Assembly: GCA_002729515.1 (NCBI GenBank)
Contig: PBYF01000075.1
Coordinates: 1 to 38,749 of the forward strand
From: Deltaproteobacteria bacterium
GTDB taxonomy: Bacteria; Myxococcota_A; UBA9160; SMWR01
Reading direction: 5' to 3'
DNA length: 38,749 bases
The position numbers were made by a program, and so were the translations under genes. Each line of letters opens with the position of its first letter. Within the stretch, counting starts at the first letter, position 1. The notes below the pieces were generated by a model. That model made no database searches and was not told the origin of the DNA. It saw only the letters and a list, made by a program, of their open reading frames with translations. Shown piece by piece: positions 1-8,405 of this stretch.

Positions 1-91
1 CGCACCGCCCGCAACCGTCGAGCCGAAGCGTGCCGCACCGCCCGCAACCGTCGAGCCGAAGCGTGCCGCACCGCCCGCAACCGTCGAGCCG
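1..91. repeat. 33-bp in-frame tandem repeat, about 2.8 copies
   Basis: A 33-base unit beginning gcaccgcccgcaaccgtcga is repeated with no visible mismatch at 2-34 and 35-67 and partly at 68-91. It encodes the 11-residue unit APPATVEPKRA inside the overlapping coding region. The unit length is a multiple of three, so copy-number change would lengthen or shorten the linker without a frameshift. The array runs off the left edge, so the true copy number is unknown. Confidence 0.95.
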
Positions 92-376
92 GTACCCGCA
101 CAGCCCGCTGGTGTTGCGGAGGGGCAATCCGAAAGAGTCGGCTTCGTGATGCATTACTGGGACCACGTGAACGCCGCTGCGATACGCATCGAACACGGCC
201 AACTACGAATCGGCGACACAATCCACGTGCGCGGCCATACGACGGACTACTACCAGCAAATCAACCGCCTGGAACTGGATCGCACGCCCATCGAAAGCGC
301 CGGACCCGGCCAGGAGATCGGCGTACACGTTTCCCAGCGCGTGCGCGAGGGAGACTCGGTCTACAAGGTCAGCTGA
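2..376 (+). CDS. EF-Tu domain-2-like protein with Pro/Ala repeat linker (C-terminal part)
   Basis: The frame is open from the left edge, so the start lies outside and 124 residues are visible. Residues 1-30 are nearly three copies of APPATVEPKRA, followed by a low-complexity linker to about residue 43. The rest is a compact domain with GQLRIGDTIHVRGHT and a terminal RVREGDSVYKV. I recognise this as the small 'translation elongation factor-like' family, a stand-alone beta-barrel resembling EF-Tu domain 2 and usually 80-90 residues long. No GTPase domain is visible, so it is unlikely to be a translation factor, and the family has no settled role that I know of. The long repeat linker is unusual for the family and suggests a fusion to something upstream. 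It converges on the bactofilin gene with only 13 bases between stop codons. Confidence 0.75.
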   Translation, partial: APPATVEPKRAAPPATVEPKRAAPPATVEPVPAQPAGVAEGQSERVGFVMHYWDHVNAAAIRIEHGQLRIGDTIHVRGHTTDYYQQINRLELDRTPIESAGPGQEIGVHVSQRVREGDSVYKVS

Positions 377-389
377 AGAAAAGAGAGGA

Positions 390-875
390 CTACTTCTCGT
401 CCTCGGCCGGGGGTGCCGGCTTGCCGCCGTGTATGGCCTTGAGGTTGCCGGCCGCTTTGACTTCCTTGGAGCCGCCCATCTTGACGTGACCCTGGAGAAC
501 CGCGCCCTCCTCGATCACGAGGCTCGGTGCCTTGACGTTGCCGCGGATGCGGGCCGTCTTGTGGAGCACGACCTTGGTGGTAGCCGTGAGGTCACCCTCC
601 ACGGTGCCACTGACGGCGATCGTCTTGGCGCAAATGCTGGCGCTGACTACCCCGCTCTCGCCGATGATGAGCGTGTTCTCGCTGGCGATCTCGCCGCGAA
701 AGTTGCCGTCGATGCGGGCCGTGTCCTTGAACGAGAGCTTGCCCTCGAACTCGGAGCCCTGGTCGATGAAGGCGGTGAGCCCGCCGGATCCCGGGCCGCC
801 GCTCGGGACCGGGGCGGAAGCTGCCGCTGTTACACCACCGGAACCTCCGCTACGACCAAAAGATTTGAGCGCCAT
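390..875 (-). CDS. bactofilin family cytoskeletal protein
   Basis: The 161-residue product has a Gly/Ser/Ala-rich N-terminal tail (about 1-33), a central DUF583/bactofilin beta-helix (about 34-135) and a polar C-terminal tail ending KPAPPAEDEK. Short repeating strands such as GESGVVSASICAKTIAVSG and KTARIRGNVKAP are typical of the right-handed beta-helix. Bactofilins polymerise without nucleotide into filaments that scaffold cell shape, stalk or peptidoglycan enzymes, often at the membrane. The ATG at 875 is preceded by GGAGGG and gives the usual family length; the same frame stays open much further upstream, but that stretch is antisense to holB. The gene is divergent from holB, with about 200 bases between the two starts. 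Family assignment is firm; which cell structure it serves is unknown. Confidence 0.88.
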   Translation of the reverse strand: MALKSFGRSGGSGGVTAAASAPVPSGGPGSGGLTAFIDQGSEFEGKLSFKDTARIDGNFRGEIASENTLIIGESGVVSASICAKTIAVSGTVEGDLTATTKVVLHKTARIRGNVKAPSLVIEEGAVLQGHVKMGGSKEVKAAGNLKAIHGGKPAPPAEDEK

Positions 876-1079
876 GAGGGATTCCCTCCGTCCATGGAAT
901 GGTTCGAGCCTTCGAATCGGATCCTTCCGGCCCCGACTTGAGACCCAGGGAATCCGAATCGGTTGAAGCCCCTCTTTCATCCGACCCTCAGCACCGCGAG
1001 GACCGGAGACTCCTGCTTCGGTAGCCGCGACAGCCCAATACAGGACGGACGTCACAGTCCGGCGGGCTTCCGCTAGCTT

Positions 1080-1973
1080 GTGCCCACCGTGGCGGAGCAG
1101 TCTTACGACCCCGAAATCCTGCTCGGCCGCTCGCTCGAGAGCGGGCGCCTCCACAGCGCCTACCTGCTGTCCGGTCCAGGCCCAAAACCACGGGAGGCCG
1201 CCCTGGCCTTCGCACGCGGTGCCGTCTGCGGCGGCGGCCCATCGCGACCCTGCGAGACCTGCCCAGAGTGCCGACGCTCGGGCCCCCGGGAAGAGACAGC
1301 GATCGATGGCACCGGAAAGAGCGGGCCGCTGCTGCGTCACGTGGGGGACCATCCGAACCTGCTCTGGGTCGAGCGCGGTGCCGGCGACACGCGGGTGCGG
1401 ATCGGTCAGATTCGCCGGCTGCAGCGCGACTTGCACCTGCGCGGTGAAGGCGACGGCCGGCGTGTTGGCGTCGTCGCCGACGCCGAGTGGCTGAACCAGG
1501 AGGCCCAGAACGCGCTGCTGCGCCTACTCGAGGAGCCGCCGCGTCGCGCCACCGTTGTACTCGTCGCCACGACGTCGGCGAGCCTGCTCGCAACCGTGCG
1601 TTCGCGCTGCCAGCGCGTCGTCTTCCCGCCCGCGGGCGACGATCCGCTCGACGACCCGGAGCAGGCCGAGCTCGCGGCGCGACTCGACGAACTCCCGGGA
1701 GCGTCGCCGTCGCAGCTGCTCGGCTGGGCCGAGGAATACCGCGGTCCCCGCGCGCCGGCAGCCGCGGCGGTACACCAGCTGCTCGCAATCGGTGGCGCCT
1801 GGCTGCGGCGGGGGGTCGCGCGCAACTTGCGTGAGGGAACCGACGACGTGCGCCGCGCCCTCGATGCGGACCGTGAGCTCTCGGCGTGCCGCAAGTCGCT
1901 CGACCAGCGCAACGCGAACCCGCAAATGGTGGCCGAGCGCGCGCTCCTCGCCCTGCGCGATGCTTCGCTTTGA
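1080..1973 (+). CDS. holB: DNA polymerase III subunit delta' (clamp loader)
   Basis: The 297-residue product fits the clamp-loader subunit delta', a rigid non-ATPase AAA+ member that helps DnaX load the beta sliding clamp. A zinc-module pattern is visible as C50-X7-C58-X2-C61-X2-C64. The P-loop region (SGPGPKPRE, 31-39) lacks the GKT of an active ATPase, as expected for delta'. The stretch at 131-154 contains NALLRLLEEPP, typical of clamp loaders, and the SRC motif (Ser-Arg-Cys, 175-177) supplies the arginine finger to the neighbouring subunit. The start is GTG at 1080; another GTG at 1089 is possible. The C-terminal half is less conserved. Downstream is tatD after 250 bases in which I see no gene; the metG gene often found between holB and tatD is absent. 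Confidence 0.9.
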   Translation: MPTVAEQSYDPEILLGRSLESGRLHSAYLLSGPGPKPREAALAFARGAVCGGGPSRPCETCPECRRSGPREETAIDGTGKSGPLLRHVGDHPNLLWVERGAGDTRVRIGQIRRLQRDLHLRGEGDGRRVGVVADAEWLNQEAQNALLRLLEEPPRRATVVLVATTSASLLATVRSRCQRVVFPPAGDDPLDDPEQAELAARLDELPGASPSQLLGWAEEYRGPRAPAAAAVHQLLAIGGAWLRRGVARNLREGTDDVRRALDADRELSACRKSLDQRNANPQMVAERALLALRDASL

Positions 1974-2223
1974 GCGACACTTTCAACTCGGCCAGCCCGC
2001 GCTCCTGCATGGAGACTGAAGCCCATATCGGCCGCGCCGATACCACCTGTGTCGTCGACCGAGCGGCCGGCAACCAACGGCTCGCAGAAGAGAGGGCTTT
2101 CTCCCTGCGCAGAACGAACCGCACAACGCGTTGGACAGCGCTCACACACCGCACACCGAACGCAAACGCCATTCTCCGGCCCCCGGCACAAGAGTTCTGC
2201 GGACCGGGAGCGGGTGCCTAGCC

Positions 2224-3012
2224 GTGTGGCTCGACAGTCACTGCCACGTCACGGCCGACGCATTTTCCGATGACCGCGCCGACGTGCTCGATCGCGCCGA
2301 TGCCGCCGGCATCGAGGCGTTCGTCGGGATCGGCTCGGGTTACGGTGTGGCGCTCAACGCGCGTGCGGTCGCATTGGCCGAGGAGGACGCGCGGGTCTTC
2401 GCGACCGTGGGCGTGCATCCCCACGAGGCCTCGGAGCTCGACGACGCCGGCCGTGCGCGGCTCACCGACTGGCTCGACCACCCCCGAGTGGTGGGCGTCG
2501 GAGAATGCGGTCTCGACTACCACTACACGAATTCGCCGCGCGAGATCCAGCGCGAGGTCTTCGCTGAGCAACTGGGCTGGGCGCGCGAACGCGCGCTCCC
2601 GGTCTCGCTCCACGTGCGCGGCGACGAGCCCGACGCTTTCGGTGAAACACTCGAGATTTGGCGGGCCGAAGGCGACGGCGCCCTCGAGGGCGTGCTGCAC
2701 TGCTACACGGGCAGCACGGAGTTCGCGCATCGGGCCCTCGACGCCGGCCTTCTGGTCTCATTCTCCGGAATTCTCACCTTCCCCAGCGCCGCAGACCTGC
2801 GCGAGACCGCCCGCTCCCTCCCTCTCGACCGGCTCCTCGTCGAAACCGACGCGCCACTCCTGGCTCCCCAGGGCCACCGCGGCGCGCGCAACGAACCGGC
2901 CTGGGTCGGCGTCGTCGGCACTGCGTTGGCCAAAGCCCAGGAGCGACCCGTCGAAGAGGTGGCTGCCATCACGACACGAAATGCACGCAGACTCTTCGGA
3001 CTCGCATCGTGA
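2224..3012 (+). CDS. tatD: TatD family metal-dependent DNase/hydrolase
   Basis: This 262-residue protein carries the full TatD metal-site set: DSHCH with H6 and H8, GECGLDYH with E94, H130 in SLHVR, H159 in LHCYTGS, and D209 in VETDAPLL. TatD proteins are TIM-barrel, divalent-metal hydrolases with 3'-5' exonuclease activity, implicated in DNA repair and oxidative-damage removal. I chose GTG at 2224 because the family begins almost directly at the DSHCH strand. The frame extends upstream to 2131 but adds 31 low-complexity residues unlike the family. The stop overlaps the next start by four bases (GTGA at 3009-3012), so translation is probably coupled to the phosphatase gene. Confidence 0.9.
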   Translation: MWLDSHCHVTADAFSDDRADVLDRADAAGIEAFVGIGSGYGVALNARAVALAEEDARVFATVGVHPHEASELDDAGRARLTDWLDHPRVVGVGECGLDYHYTNSPREIQREVFAEQLGWARERALPVSLHVRGDEPDAFGETLEIWRAEGDGALEGVLHCYTGSTEFAHRALDAGLLVSFSGILTFPSAADLRETARSLPLDRLLVETDAPLLAPQGHRGARNEPAWVGVVGTALAKAQERPVEEVAAITTRNARRLFGLAS

Positions 3013-3806
3013 GCGAAACCGATCGGGTACTCGAACTCGCCATCCGGCTCGCTCGCGAAGCCGGAGCAATCCAGCGGAAACACTACGAGACGGCGATCAA
3101 GATCCGCACCAAGAGTGCGTCGATCGATCTGGTGACCGAGGTCGACCACGCCTGTGAAGCACTGATCGTCGAGAGACTCACAGACGAGCGGCCGGACGAC
3201 GCAATCCTCGCCGAGGAAGGTGGCGGAAGTGACCGGGAAGACGCCGCATGGCGCTGGGTCGTCGACCCGCTCGACGGCACCACGAATTATGCCCACGGCT
3301 ACCCGCGCTTCTGCGTCTCGATCGGCGTCGAGAAGCACGGCGCACGCGAGGTCGGCGTCGTCTACGACCCGCTCCTCGACGAACTCTACGAGGCGGCGCG
3401 CGGGAAGGGCGCGCGCCTGAACGGGCGGGTGCTGCAGGTCTCCCGGGAAAACGATCTGGGTGCGGCCTTGATCGCGACGGGATTCGCCTACGACGTGCGG
3501 CGCAGCGCCGAGGACAACCTCGAGCACTTCGCCCAGGTGATCAAGCGGGCGCGCGCCGTGCGCCGCGACGGCTCGGCTGCCCTCGACCTCTGCTACGTGG
3601 CGGCGGGCCGCTTCGACGGCTTCTGGGAGTTGAAGCTCCACCCGTGGGACGTGGCCGCTGGCCTGCTCATCGTCGACGAGTCCGGCGGGCGTACGAGCGA
3701 TATCCACGGCGGGCCGCCGCCGCGATCGGGACGTGCGATCGTGGCCTCGAACGGCCGCATCCACGACGCCCTGATCTTCCTCCTCGAAGGCGGCGCCCCG
3801 CGCTAG
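3009..3806 (+). CDS. inositol monophosphatase family protein
   Basis: The 265-residue product has the signature of Mg2+-dependent, Li+-sensitive phosphatases: an EE pair at 69-70, WVVDPLDGTTNYAHG around 83-97 and WDVAAGLLIVDESGG from 213. These supply the metal-binding acidic residues. Members hydrolyse inositol-1-phosphate, and some act on fructose-1,6-bisphosphate, NADP or 3'-phosphoadenosine phosphates (CysQ-like), so the exact substrate cannot be fixed here. The GTG start at 3009 overlaps the tatD stop. Its own TAG stop (3804-3806) overlaps the stop of the converging DUF4340 gene within the palindrome CTAG. It could be the SuhB-type enzyme; I see no feature that decides between substrates. 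Confidence 0.88.
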   Translation: MSETDRVLELAIRLAREAGAIQRKHYETAIKIRTKSASIDLVTEVDHACEALIVERLTDERPDDAILAEEGGGSDREDAAWRWVVDPLDGTTNYAHGYPRFCVSIGVEKHGAREVGVVYDPLLDELYEAARGKGARLNGRVLQVSRENDLGAALIATGFAYDVRRSAEDNLEHFAQVIKRARAVRRDGSAALDLCYVAAGRFDGFWELKLHPWDVAAGLLIVDESGGRTSDIHGGPPPRSGRAIVASNGRIHDALIFLLEGGAPR

Positions 3807-5254
3807 GGCTTCACATCGAGGCTTTCGATAAACGCGTCGAACTCCGGGTCGGGCTCCTCGGCAGCGGTCTCCTCGACGACGAGGAACCGATTCCGGAAGG
3901 CCTCGAGGCTCACGGGGAGGTGCTCCGCCAGCTCCAGACCGAGGCGGAAGATCTGGGGGTTCTCCCCGCTCTGGGCGACGATGCCCTTCGAGCCGTGTAG
4001 TGCACCGAGCCGCACCTCGGCGAGCGGCACGTCGGACGTTCCCCGCACCAGGAACGCGGCGACGGGAGGGGCGAGGCCAAGCGCTTCCAGCTCGTCGGGG
4101 CCCACGCGCTCCGCGAGGATCGTGTCGGCGGTGAGCCCATCGAGCGCTCTGAGCAACAGCACCAGCTTCTCGGGATCCATCTGCTCCGGCTCTGAATTCC
4201 AGCTCTCATCGCCGCGGGTCGCGCGGATGCCAACCGGCGCGCCGTCCTCGCTGCGAAAGACGAGATCCACGCTTCTCACGTCCGGGACGGCGAACTCGGC
4301 GAGACGCTTGAATCGGTACGCCAAAACATCGCGCGGCAGTTCGTCGAAGCGCTCGCCGGGAATACGGTAGAGGGACTCTCGCTCGCCCCGCGCCAGGCGC
4401 GCACCGCCCTCGGTCGAGCTTCCCACGGCGAGGGTGAGCGTGCGCGGGCCTCGCGCCTCGCCTTCTCCCGTCGTGGCCAGTTCGATCTCGATACGGAAAG
4501 CGGGCTCCGAGAAACCTGTCTCGGCATCGGGAGGCGGCGCGTCCAGGAAGCCCACGGCTCGAAGCCTGGCGAGATCCGAAAGCAAGTCCTCCACGGTTCC
4601 GGCATCCGCCGGTCCCTCGATGGGAGCCTCGACCCGCCACCCCTCTTCCTCGCGCGCCAGCGCGACGCGACCGCCGGGCCACGCCGCCACGATGCGCGCC
4701 ACTGCCGCCGGGTCGAAGTCCAACACCCGCTTGTCGCGAAGCTCGTCGAAGTCCTCGACCAGCGCCTGGGCGCTCCAGCTGGGAACCGTGTGGACAGCGG
4801 CTTCGCCCACCACCTGCGCGTAGCGGTTGTCGCCCATCGGGGCCTCGTCGCCGCTGCGAAGCGCCCACTCCTTGCCACCGGCCTCGAAACGAACCTCCCG
4901 CGCCGGATCGTCGAGCCCGTACACCGACGCGGCCTGGGGCAACTCGAAACTGGCCTCACTCGCCAACTCGGGCAGCGCCGATGTAATGCTGTCGAGGGCG
5001 AGGGCGTCCGCAGGAAAGCGGAACGGCTCGACGATCTCCCAGCCCCCGTCTCGACGCTCGGCGCGCACAGCCACGCCGTCGCCAGTCGTCAACTCCACCC
5101 AGACAACGTCCTCGGGCTCGAGCCCGGGGAATAGCTGCTTCTCGCTCGCCTCGGCGTCCCTGCGGTCCGCCTCGCCCTCGATCTCGTGGATCCAGACGAA
5201 GGCACCGAGGGCCACCGCCACGAGCAGCAGGATGCCCGTGGTGCGGGGGCTCAC
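3803..5254 (-). CDS. DUF4340 domain-containing membrane-anchored protein
   Basis: The 483-residue protein has one N-terminal membrane segment (about 6-22, GILLLVAVALGAFVWI) followed by a long, probably periplasmic region rich in short beta-strands such as VWVELTTGDGVAVRAER and VREVRF-like strands, matching DUF4340. DUF4340 proteins are commonly the last gene of ABC-transporter/GldG clusters, exactly the position here; their biochemical role is unknown. I chose GTG at 5254, which forms a GTGA overlap with the stop of the GldG-like gene, like other junctions in this operon. An ATG at 5290 would add 12 residues and overlap by 40 bases. The gene converges on the inositol-phosphatase gene with a shared CTAG. 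Confidence 0.75.
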   Translation of the reverse strand: MSPRTTGILLLVAVALGAFVWIHEIEGEADRRDAEASEKQLFPGLEPEDVVWVELTTGDGVAVRAERRDGGWEIVEPFRFPADALALDSITSALPELASEASFELPQAASVYGLDDPAREVRFEAGGKEWALRSGDEAPMGDNRYAQVVGEAAVHTVPSWSAQALVEDFDELRDKRVLDFDPAAVARIVAAWPGGRVALAREEEGWRVEAPIEGPADAGTVEDLLSDLARLRAVGFLDAPPPDAETGFSEPAFRIEIELATTGEGEARGPRTLTLAVGSSTEGGARLARGERESLYRIPGERFDELPRDVLAYRFKRLAEFAVPDVRSVDLVFRSEDGAPVGIRATRGDESWNSEPEQMDPEKLVLLLRALDGLTADTILAERVGPDELEALGLAPPVAAFLVRGTSDVPLAEVRLGALHGSKGIVAQSGENPQIFRLGLELAEHLPVSLEAFRNRFLVVEETAAEEPDPEFDAFIESLDVKP

Positions 5255-6864
5255 CGGACCTCGCGCCGAGGAACGCTCCGCCGCGACCACCAGACGAATA
5301 CGCCAGCCAGCGCGAGGACCTGGGGTATCGCGAAGAGCGACAACGTGCGGATCCGCAGGAACTGCTCGTTCGAAAGCTGGAAGCGAGATGCGCGGGAGAG
5401 CTTCGGCCGGATCGAAATCGCCTCGATGTCGCCCATCAGCCAGTTGACCGTATTCACGAACAGATCGCTGTTGCCGGACGCCTCGACCAGCTCGTTCGAC
5501 GCGAAGTCGACGTCCCCGAACACGGCGACCCGCGCGTCGAGCGAACCCACTTCCGCGTCATTCCCGCCTGCAGCATCGGGCGGAGCCGCATCGGTCTCGA
5601 AGCTCAGGGTCCCCGCCACGGCCACGGAGACCGGACCTTCGAGATCGCCGTCACCAAACTCAGCCACACCCTCGCCGAAGAAGGTGTCGAGATCTCGCTC
5701 CGCCCACGAGGCATCTCCCGTGTGGACCAATTCGGTGAAGTCCGCACCCTCGCCATTGCGCACGCTGCGCACCACGTGAAAGAGGGCGGTTTCGCGCATG
5801 TCCTTCGTGATCTCGTGGTCGGGGTCGTAGCTCTGGGCGAATGGCGATGTCGCACGGCCGAAGAGCGCCAGAGAGCGGTCGACCACGATGTCGTCCCCGA
5901 GATCGACGCCCCAGGTGCGCACCAGGTCACCCAGGTCCGTATTCGCGCGGGGGTCGATCATGACGAGAAGCGTCCCGCCCCGCTCGAGGTAGCGCTGAAG
6001 TGCCGCCTGCTCCGGATCGAGCAGCGGCCGCGTCGCCCCAGCCACCACCACCACATCGGCATCGTCGGGCACGTCTCCGGTCGCCGCCAGCAGGAGCGTC
6101 TCGACCTGGTAGTTTTCGTTGCGCAGCGCCTCGGCTGCCCGCCCGAAACTCTGCTTCTCCGCCGCCGCCTCTCCGGAGACCGCCCGCTCGTTGTGGCCCT
6201 CGAGGAAGTAGACACGCTTTTCACCCGTGCGCGAGAGCTTGACCAACGCGTTGCTGACCTTCTCCTCGGTGACCTCGCGGACCTGCACCGACTCGTCGCC
6301 GAGCGTCACGTGCAAAACGCCCTGTCCCAGTTCTTCCCGGGACAGACCGGCCCGGGCCAGCAGGTCCGGGCGCTCGTTCGGATCGGCGTAGGTGACGTCG
6401 AATCGCTCGCTGGCGTACGCGAAGCGATCCAGCAGCCCGCGTACACCCGGGGCATCGAGCGACGGAAAGAAGGCCACGACCTCGACGTCCTGCTCCAGGC
6501 CCGCGAGGAGTTTCTCGCTCTGGTCCGTGAGCGAGTGAACCTTCTGCTCGCTCCAATCGAAGCGGTGGTGATAGCGCGTAGACAGGAAGCCCAGCATGCC
6601 GAGGATGGCAACGACAAGCGCAGTGGAGAAGAGCGCGCTCGATCCGTAGCGGCCAGCCCGGCGCGCCTCGCCCGAGCGCATGCGTTCGCGCAGCGCTTCG
6701 AGATTGGAGAACCCAGCGGCCATCAGCAGGCCCAGACCGACGACCGCATTGCCCCCGATCCAGAACGGATCGAAGTCGGCGGCGAAAAGGCCCACGAAGA
6801 AATTCAGGAGCGCGAAAACCACGCAGACCGCGCCGAACGCCGCGAGCAGAGAAGCGTAGCCCAT
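5251..6864 (-). CDS. GldG-like auxiliary component of an ABC transporter
   Basis: The 537-residue protein has two hydrophobic segments near the N-terminus (about 4-28 and 35-52), another at 73-95, a large extracytoplasmic region and a final membrane segment near the C-terminus (LFAIPQVLALAGVFVWW). The motif after the third segment, RFDWSEQKVHSLTDQSEKLL, corresponds to the start of the GldG/DUF7088 domain, and RYLERGGTLLVMIDPRAN to its central fold. GldG is known from the GldAFG complex linked to gliding in Bacteroidota, but homologues occur in many non-gliding bacteria with unknown substrates. The ATG is preceded by AGGAGA at suitable spacing and lies 12 bases after the permease stop. Acting with the ATPase and permease upstream is inferred from gene order. 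Confidence 0.8.
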   Translation of the reverse strand: MGYASLLAAFGAVCVVFALLNFFVGLFAADFDPFWIGGNAVVGLGLLMAAGFSNLEALRERMRSGEARRAGRYGSSALFSTALVVAILGMLGFLSTRYHHRFDWSEQKVHSLTDQSEKLLAGLEQDVEVVAFFPSLDAPGVRGLLDRFAYASERFDVTYADPNERPDLLARAGLSREELGQGVLHVTLGDESVQVREVTEEKVSNALVKLSRTGEKRVYFLEGHNERAVSGEAAAEKQSFGRAAEALRNENYQVETLLLAATGDVPDDADVVVVAGATRPLLDPEQAALQRYLERGGTLLVMIDPRANTDLGDLVRTWGVDLGDDIVVDRSLALFGRATSPFAQSYDPDHEITKDMRETALFHVVRSVRNGEGADFTELVHTGDASWAERDLDTFFGEGVAEFGDGDLEGPVSVAVAGTLSFETDAAPPDAAGGNDAEVGSLDARVAVFGDVDFASNELVEASGNSDLFVNTVNWLMGDIEAISIRPKLSRASRFQLSNEQFLRIRTLSLFAIPQVLALAGVFVWWSRRSVPRREVR

Positions 6865-6876
6865 CGACCGCGTCTC

Positions 6877-7659
6877 CTAACGCCAGCGCACGGACTCGAC
6901 CGACGCCTTGGTGAGGACCAGGAAGATCCCGGTCATCACCACGAAGTAGGCGAGGTCCGCCGTGTCCACGAGACCCTTCACGAGTTCCGCCAGATGGGTA
7001 TCCGCCGAGAGCCAGCGCAGCAGATCCCCCAGGCCGGACGCACCGCCGCCGCCGATCTGCGCCAAGGCGGGGAGCACCATCAGGAGGATCAGCAGAACGA
7101 AGGTGATCAGGAAAGCCAGCACCTGGCTGCGGGTGAGCGACGAAGCGAACACGCCGATGGCGACATAGGTCCAGCTCACGAGCACGAGGCCGAGGAGCCC
7201 GGCAAGCGTCTTGCCGAACTCCGGATCGCCGTAGACGAAAAGGAGCGCCGGGTAGGCGCCGACGATCGTCACGAGCAACAGGGCGAATACGGCGCCGGCC
7301 AGGAACTTGCCCAATACGATGTCCCACATGGTGAGGGGGCTCGTGAACAACAACTCCTGGGTACCCTGGGTCTTCTCGGCCGCGAAGAAGCCCATGGTGA
7401 CGCCCGGTAGCAGGAAGAGCAGCACCATGGCCATGGACTGGAAGAACTGGCCGATCAGCTGGTCGTTCAGGTTCCAGCGTGCGAGTTCGTCGAAGGCCTG
7501 GAAACTCTGGAGACGCATCAACCACTCGGCGAAGAATGCGGTCGACGCGATGAAGAAGACCCCGGACAGCACGGCAAAAAGTGAAAGAACGCCGTAGGCG
7601 ACCGGCGAAACGAAGAGCCCGCGCAACTCCCGACCCGCGATATCGGTCACATGCCTCAC
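6877..7659 (-). CDS. ABC-2 type transporter permease (GldF-like)
   Basis: This 260-residue protein contains about six hydrophobic segments and the N-terminal pattern RELRGLFVSPVAYGVLSLF that is typical of ABC-2 permeases paired with GldA-type ATPases. The conserved cytoplasmic stretch GFFAAEKTQGTQELLFTSPL is also visible. It would form the membrane channel driven by the ATPase encoded just upstream. The GTG start overlaps the ATPase stop as GTGA (7656-7659), which argues for coupled translation. The substrate cannot be predicted from sequence. The gene belongs to a four-gene minus-strand operon with the GldG-like and DUF4340 genes. Confidence 0.85.
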   Translation of the reverse strand: MRHVTDIAGRELRGLFVSPVAYGVLSLFAVLSGVFFIASTAFFAEWLMRLQSFQAFDELARWNLNDQLIGQFFQSMAMVLLFLLPGVTMGFFAAEKTQGTQELLFTSPLTMWDIVLGKFLAGAVFALLLVTIVGAYPALLFVYGDPEFGKTLAGLLGLVLVSWTYVAIGVFASSLTRSQVLAFLITFVLLILLMVLPALAQIGGGGASGLGDLLRWLSADTHLAELVKGLVDTADLAYFVVMTGIFLVLTKASVESVRWR

Positions 7660-8405
7660 GCCGCGCCCTCCACCGTCGTGTCGCGCGTGGTCTCGCGGGC
7701 GAAAACTTCGTCGAGGGTCTGGCCGCCCGCGGTCAGATCCTCGATCGGCGCATCGACGACCTTGCGGCCCTCGTGGATCAAGATGACGCGGCGACAGATC
7801 GCCTCCACCTCCGCGAGGATGTGAGTGGACAGGACCACCGCGTGCTGGACATCGCCCTGCTCCGGCGCCGCGAGTTCCGCTATGAGCCCGCGGATCTCAC
7901 GGATCTGGAGGGGGTCCAGACCGACCGTCGGCTCGTCCAGGATCAGGACTGCAGGATCGTGCACGATGGCCTGGGCCAGGCCAACGCGCTGCCGGAAACC
8001 CTTCGAGAGTGTGCCGATCACGCGCCGCCGAACGCGATTCAGCCCGCAGCGCTCGGCGGCACGTGCGACGGCTTCGCTCCGCGTCCCGCGCGGCACGTCC
8101 TTGATGCGTGCCACGTAACGCAGATACGCGTCCACTGTCATCTCCGGGTAGAGGGGCAGTGCCTCGGGCAGGTAGCCCACGGCGCGACGCGCCTCGAGGG
8201 CGGCGTCGAAGATGTCGTGGCCGGCGAGCTCTGCGGTTCCATCGCTCGGAGGCAGAAAACCCGCGAGCATCGGCATCGTGGTGGTCTTGCCGGCACCATT
8301 CGGACCGAGGAAACCGACCACTTCGCCGTTCCCAATCGAGAACGAGACGTCGTCTACGGCGACCACGTCCCCGTAGCGCTTCGACAATCCGCGCGCCTCG
8401 ATCAC
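7656..8405 (-). CDS. ABC transporter ATP-binding protein (GldA-like)
   Basis: The 249-residue ATPase has Walker A GPNGAGKTT (34-42), signature LSKGFRQR (133-140), Walker B VLILDEPT (153-160) and a switch histidine in VLSTHILAEVEAI. The LSKGxRQR variant in place of LSGGQ is usual in the GldA/ABC-2 branch, so I do not read it as a defect. It would energise the permease encoded next. The start is GTG at 8405, preceded by a strong AGGAGG (8410-8415 on the opposite strand). It is the first clearly intact gene of the operon. An upstream frame ends in a TGA that overlaps this start, discussed separately. Confidence 0.9.
   Translation of the reverse strand: MIEARGLSKRYGDVVAVDDVSFSIGNGEVVGFLGPNGAGKTTTMPMLAGFLPPSDGTAELAGHDIFDAALEARRAVGYLPEALPLYPEMTVDAYLRYVARIKDVPRGTRSEAVARAAERCGLNRVRRRVIGTLSKGFRQRVGLAQAIVHDPAVLILDEPTVGLDPLQIREIRGLIAELAAPEQGDVQHAVVLSTHILAEVEAICRRVILIHEGRKVVDAPIEDLTAGGQTLDEVFARETTRDTTVEGAA

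Noticed and set aside
133..141. Classification of the left-edge gene as elongation factor Tu
   Set aside because: Only a domain-2-like barrel is present; no G-domain motif or domain 3 is visible.
876..1436. N-terminal extension of the bactofilin frame to 1436
   Set aside because: It is antisense to holB and low-complexity; the ATG at 875 has a ribosome site and gives the normal family length.
5722..7410. 562-codon plus-strand open frame
   Set aside because: It is opposite the GldG-like and permease genes, and the residue pattern (His/Arg/Glu-rich) is that of an antisense frame.
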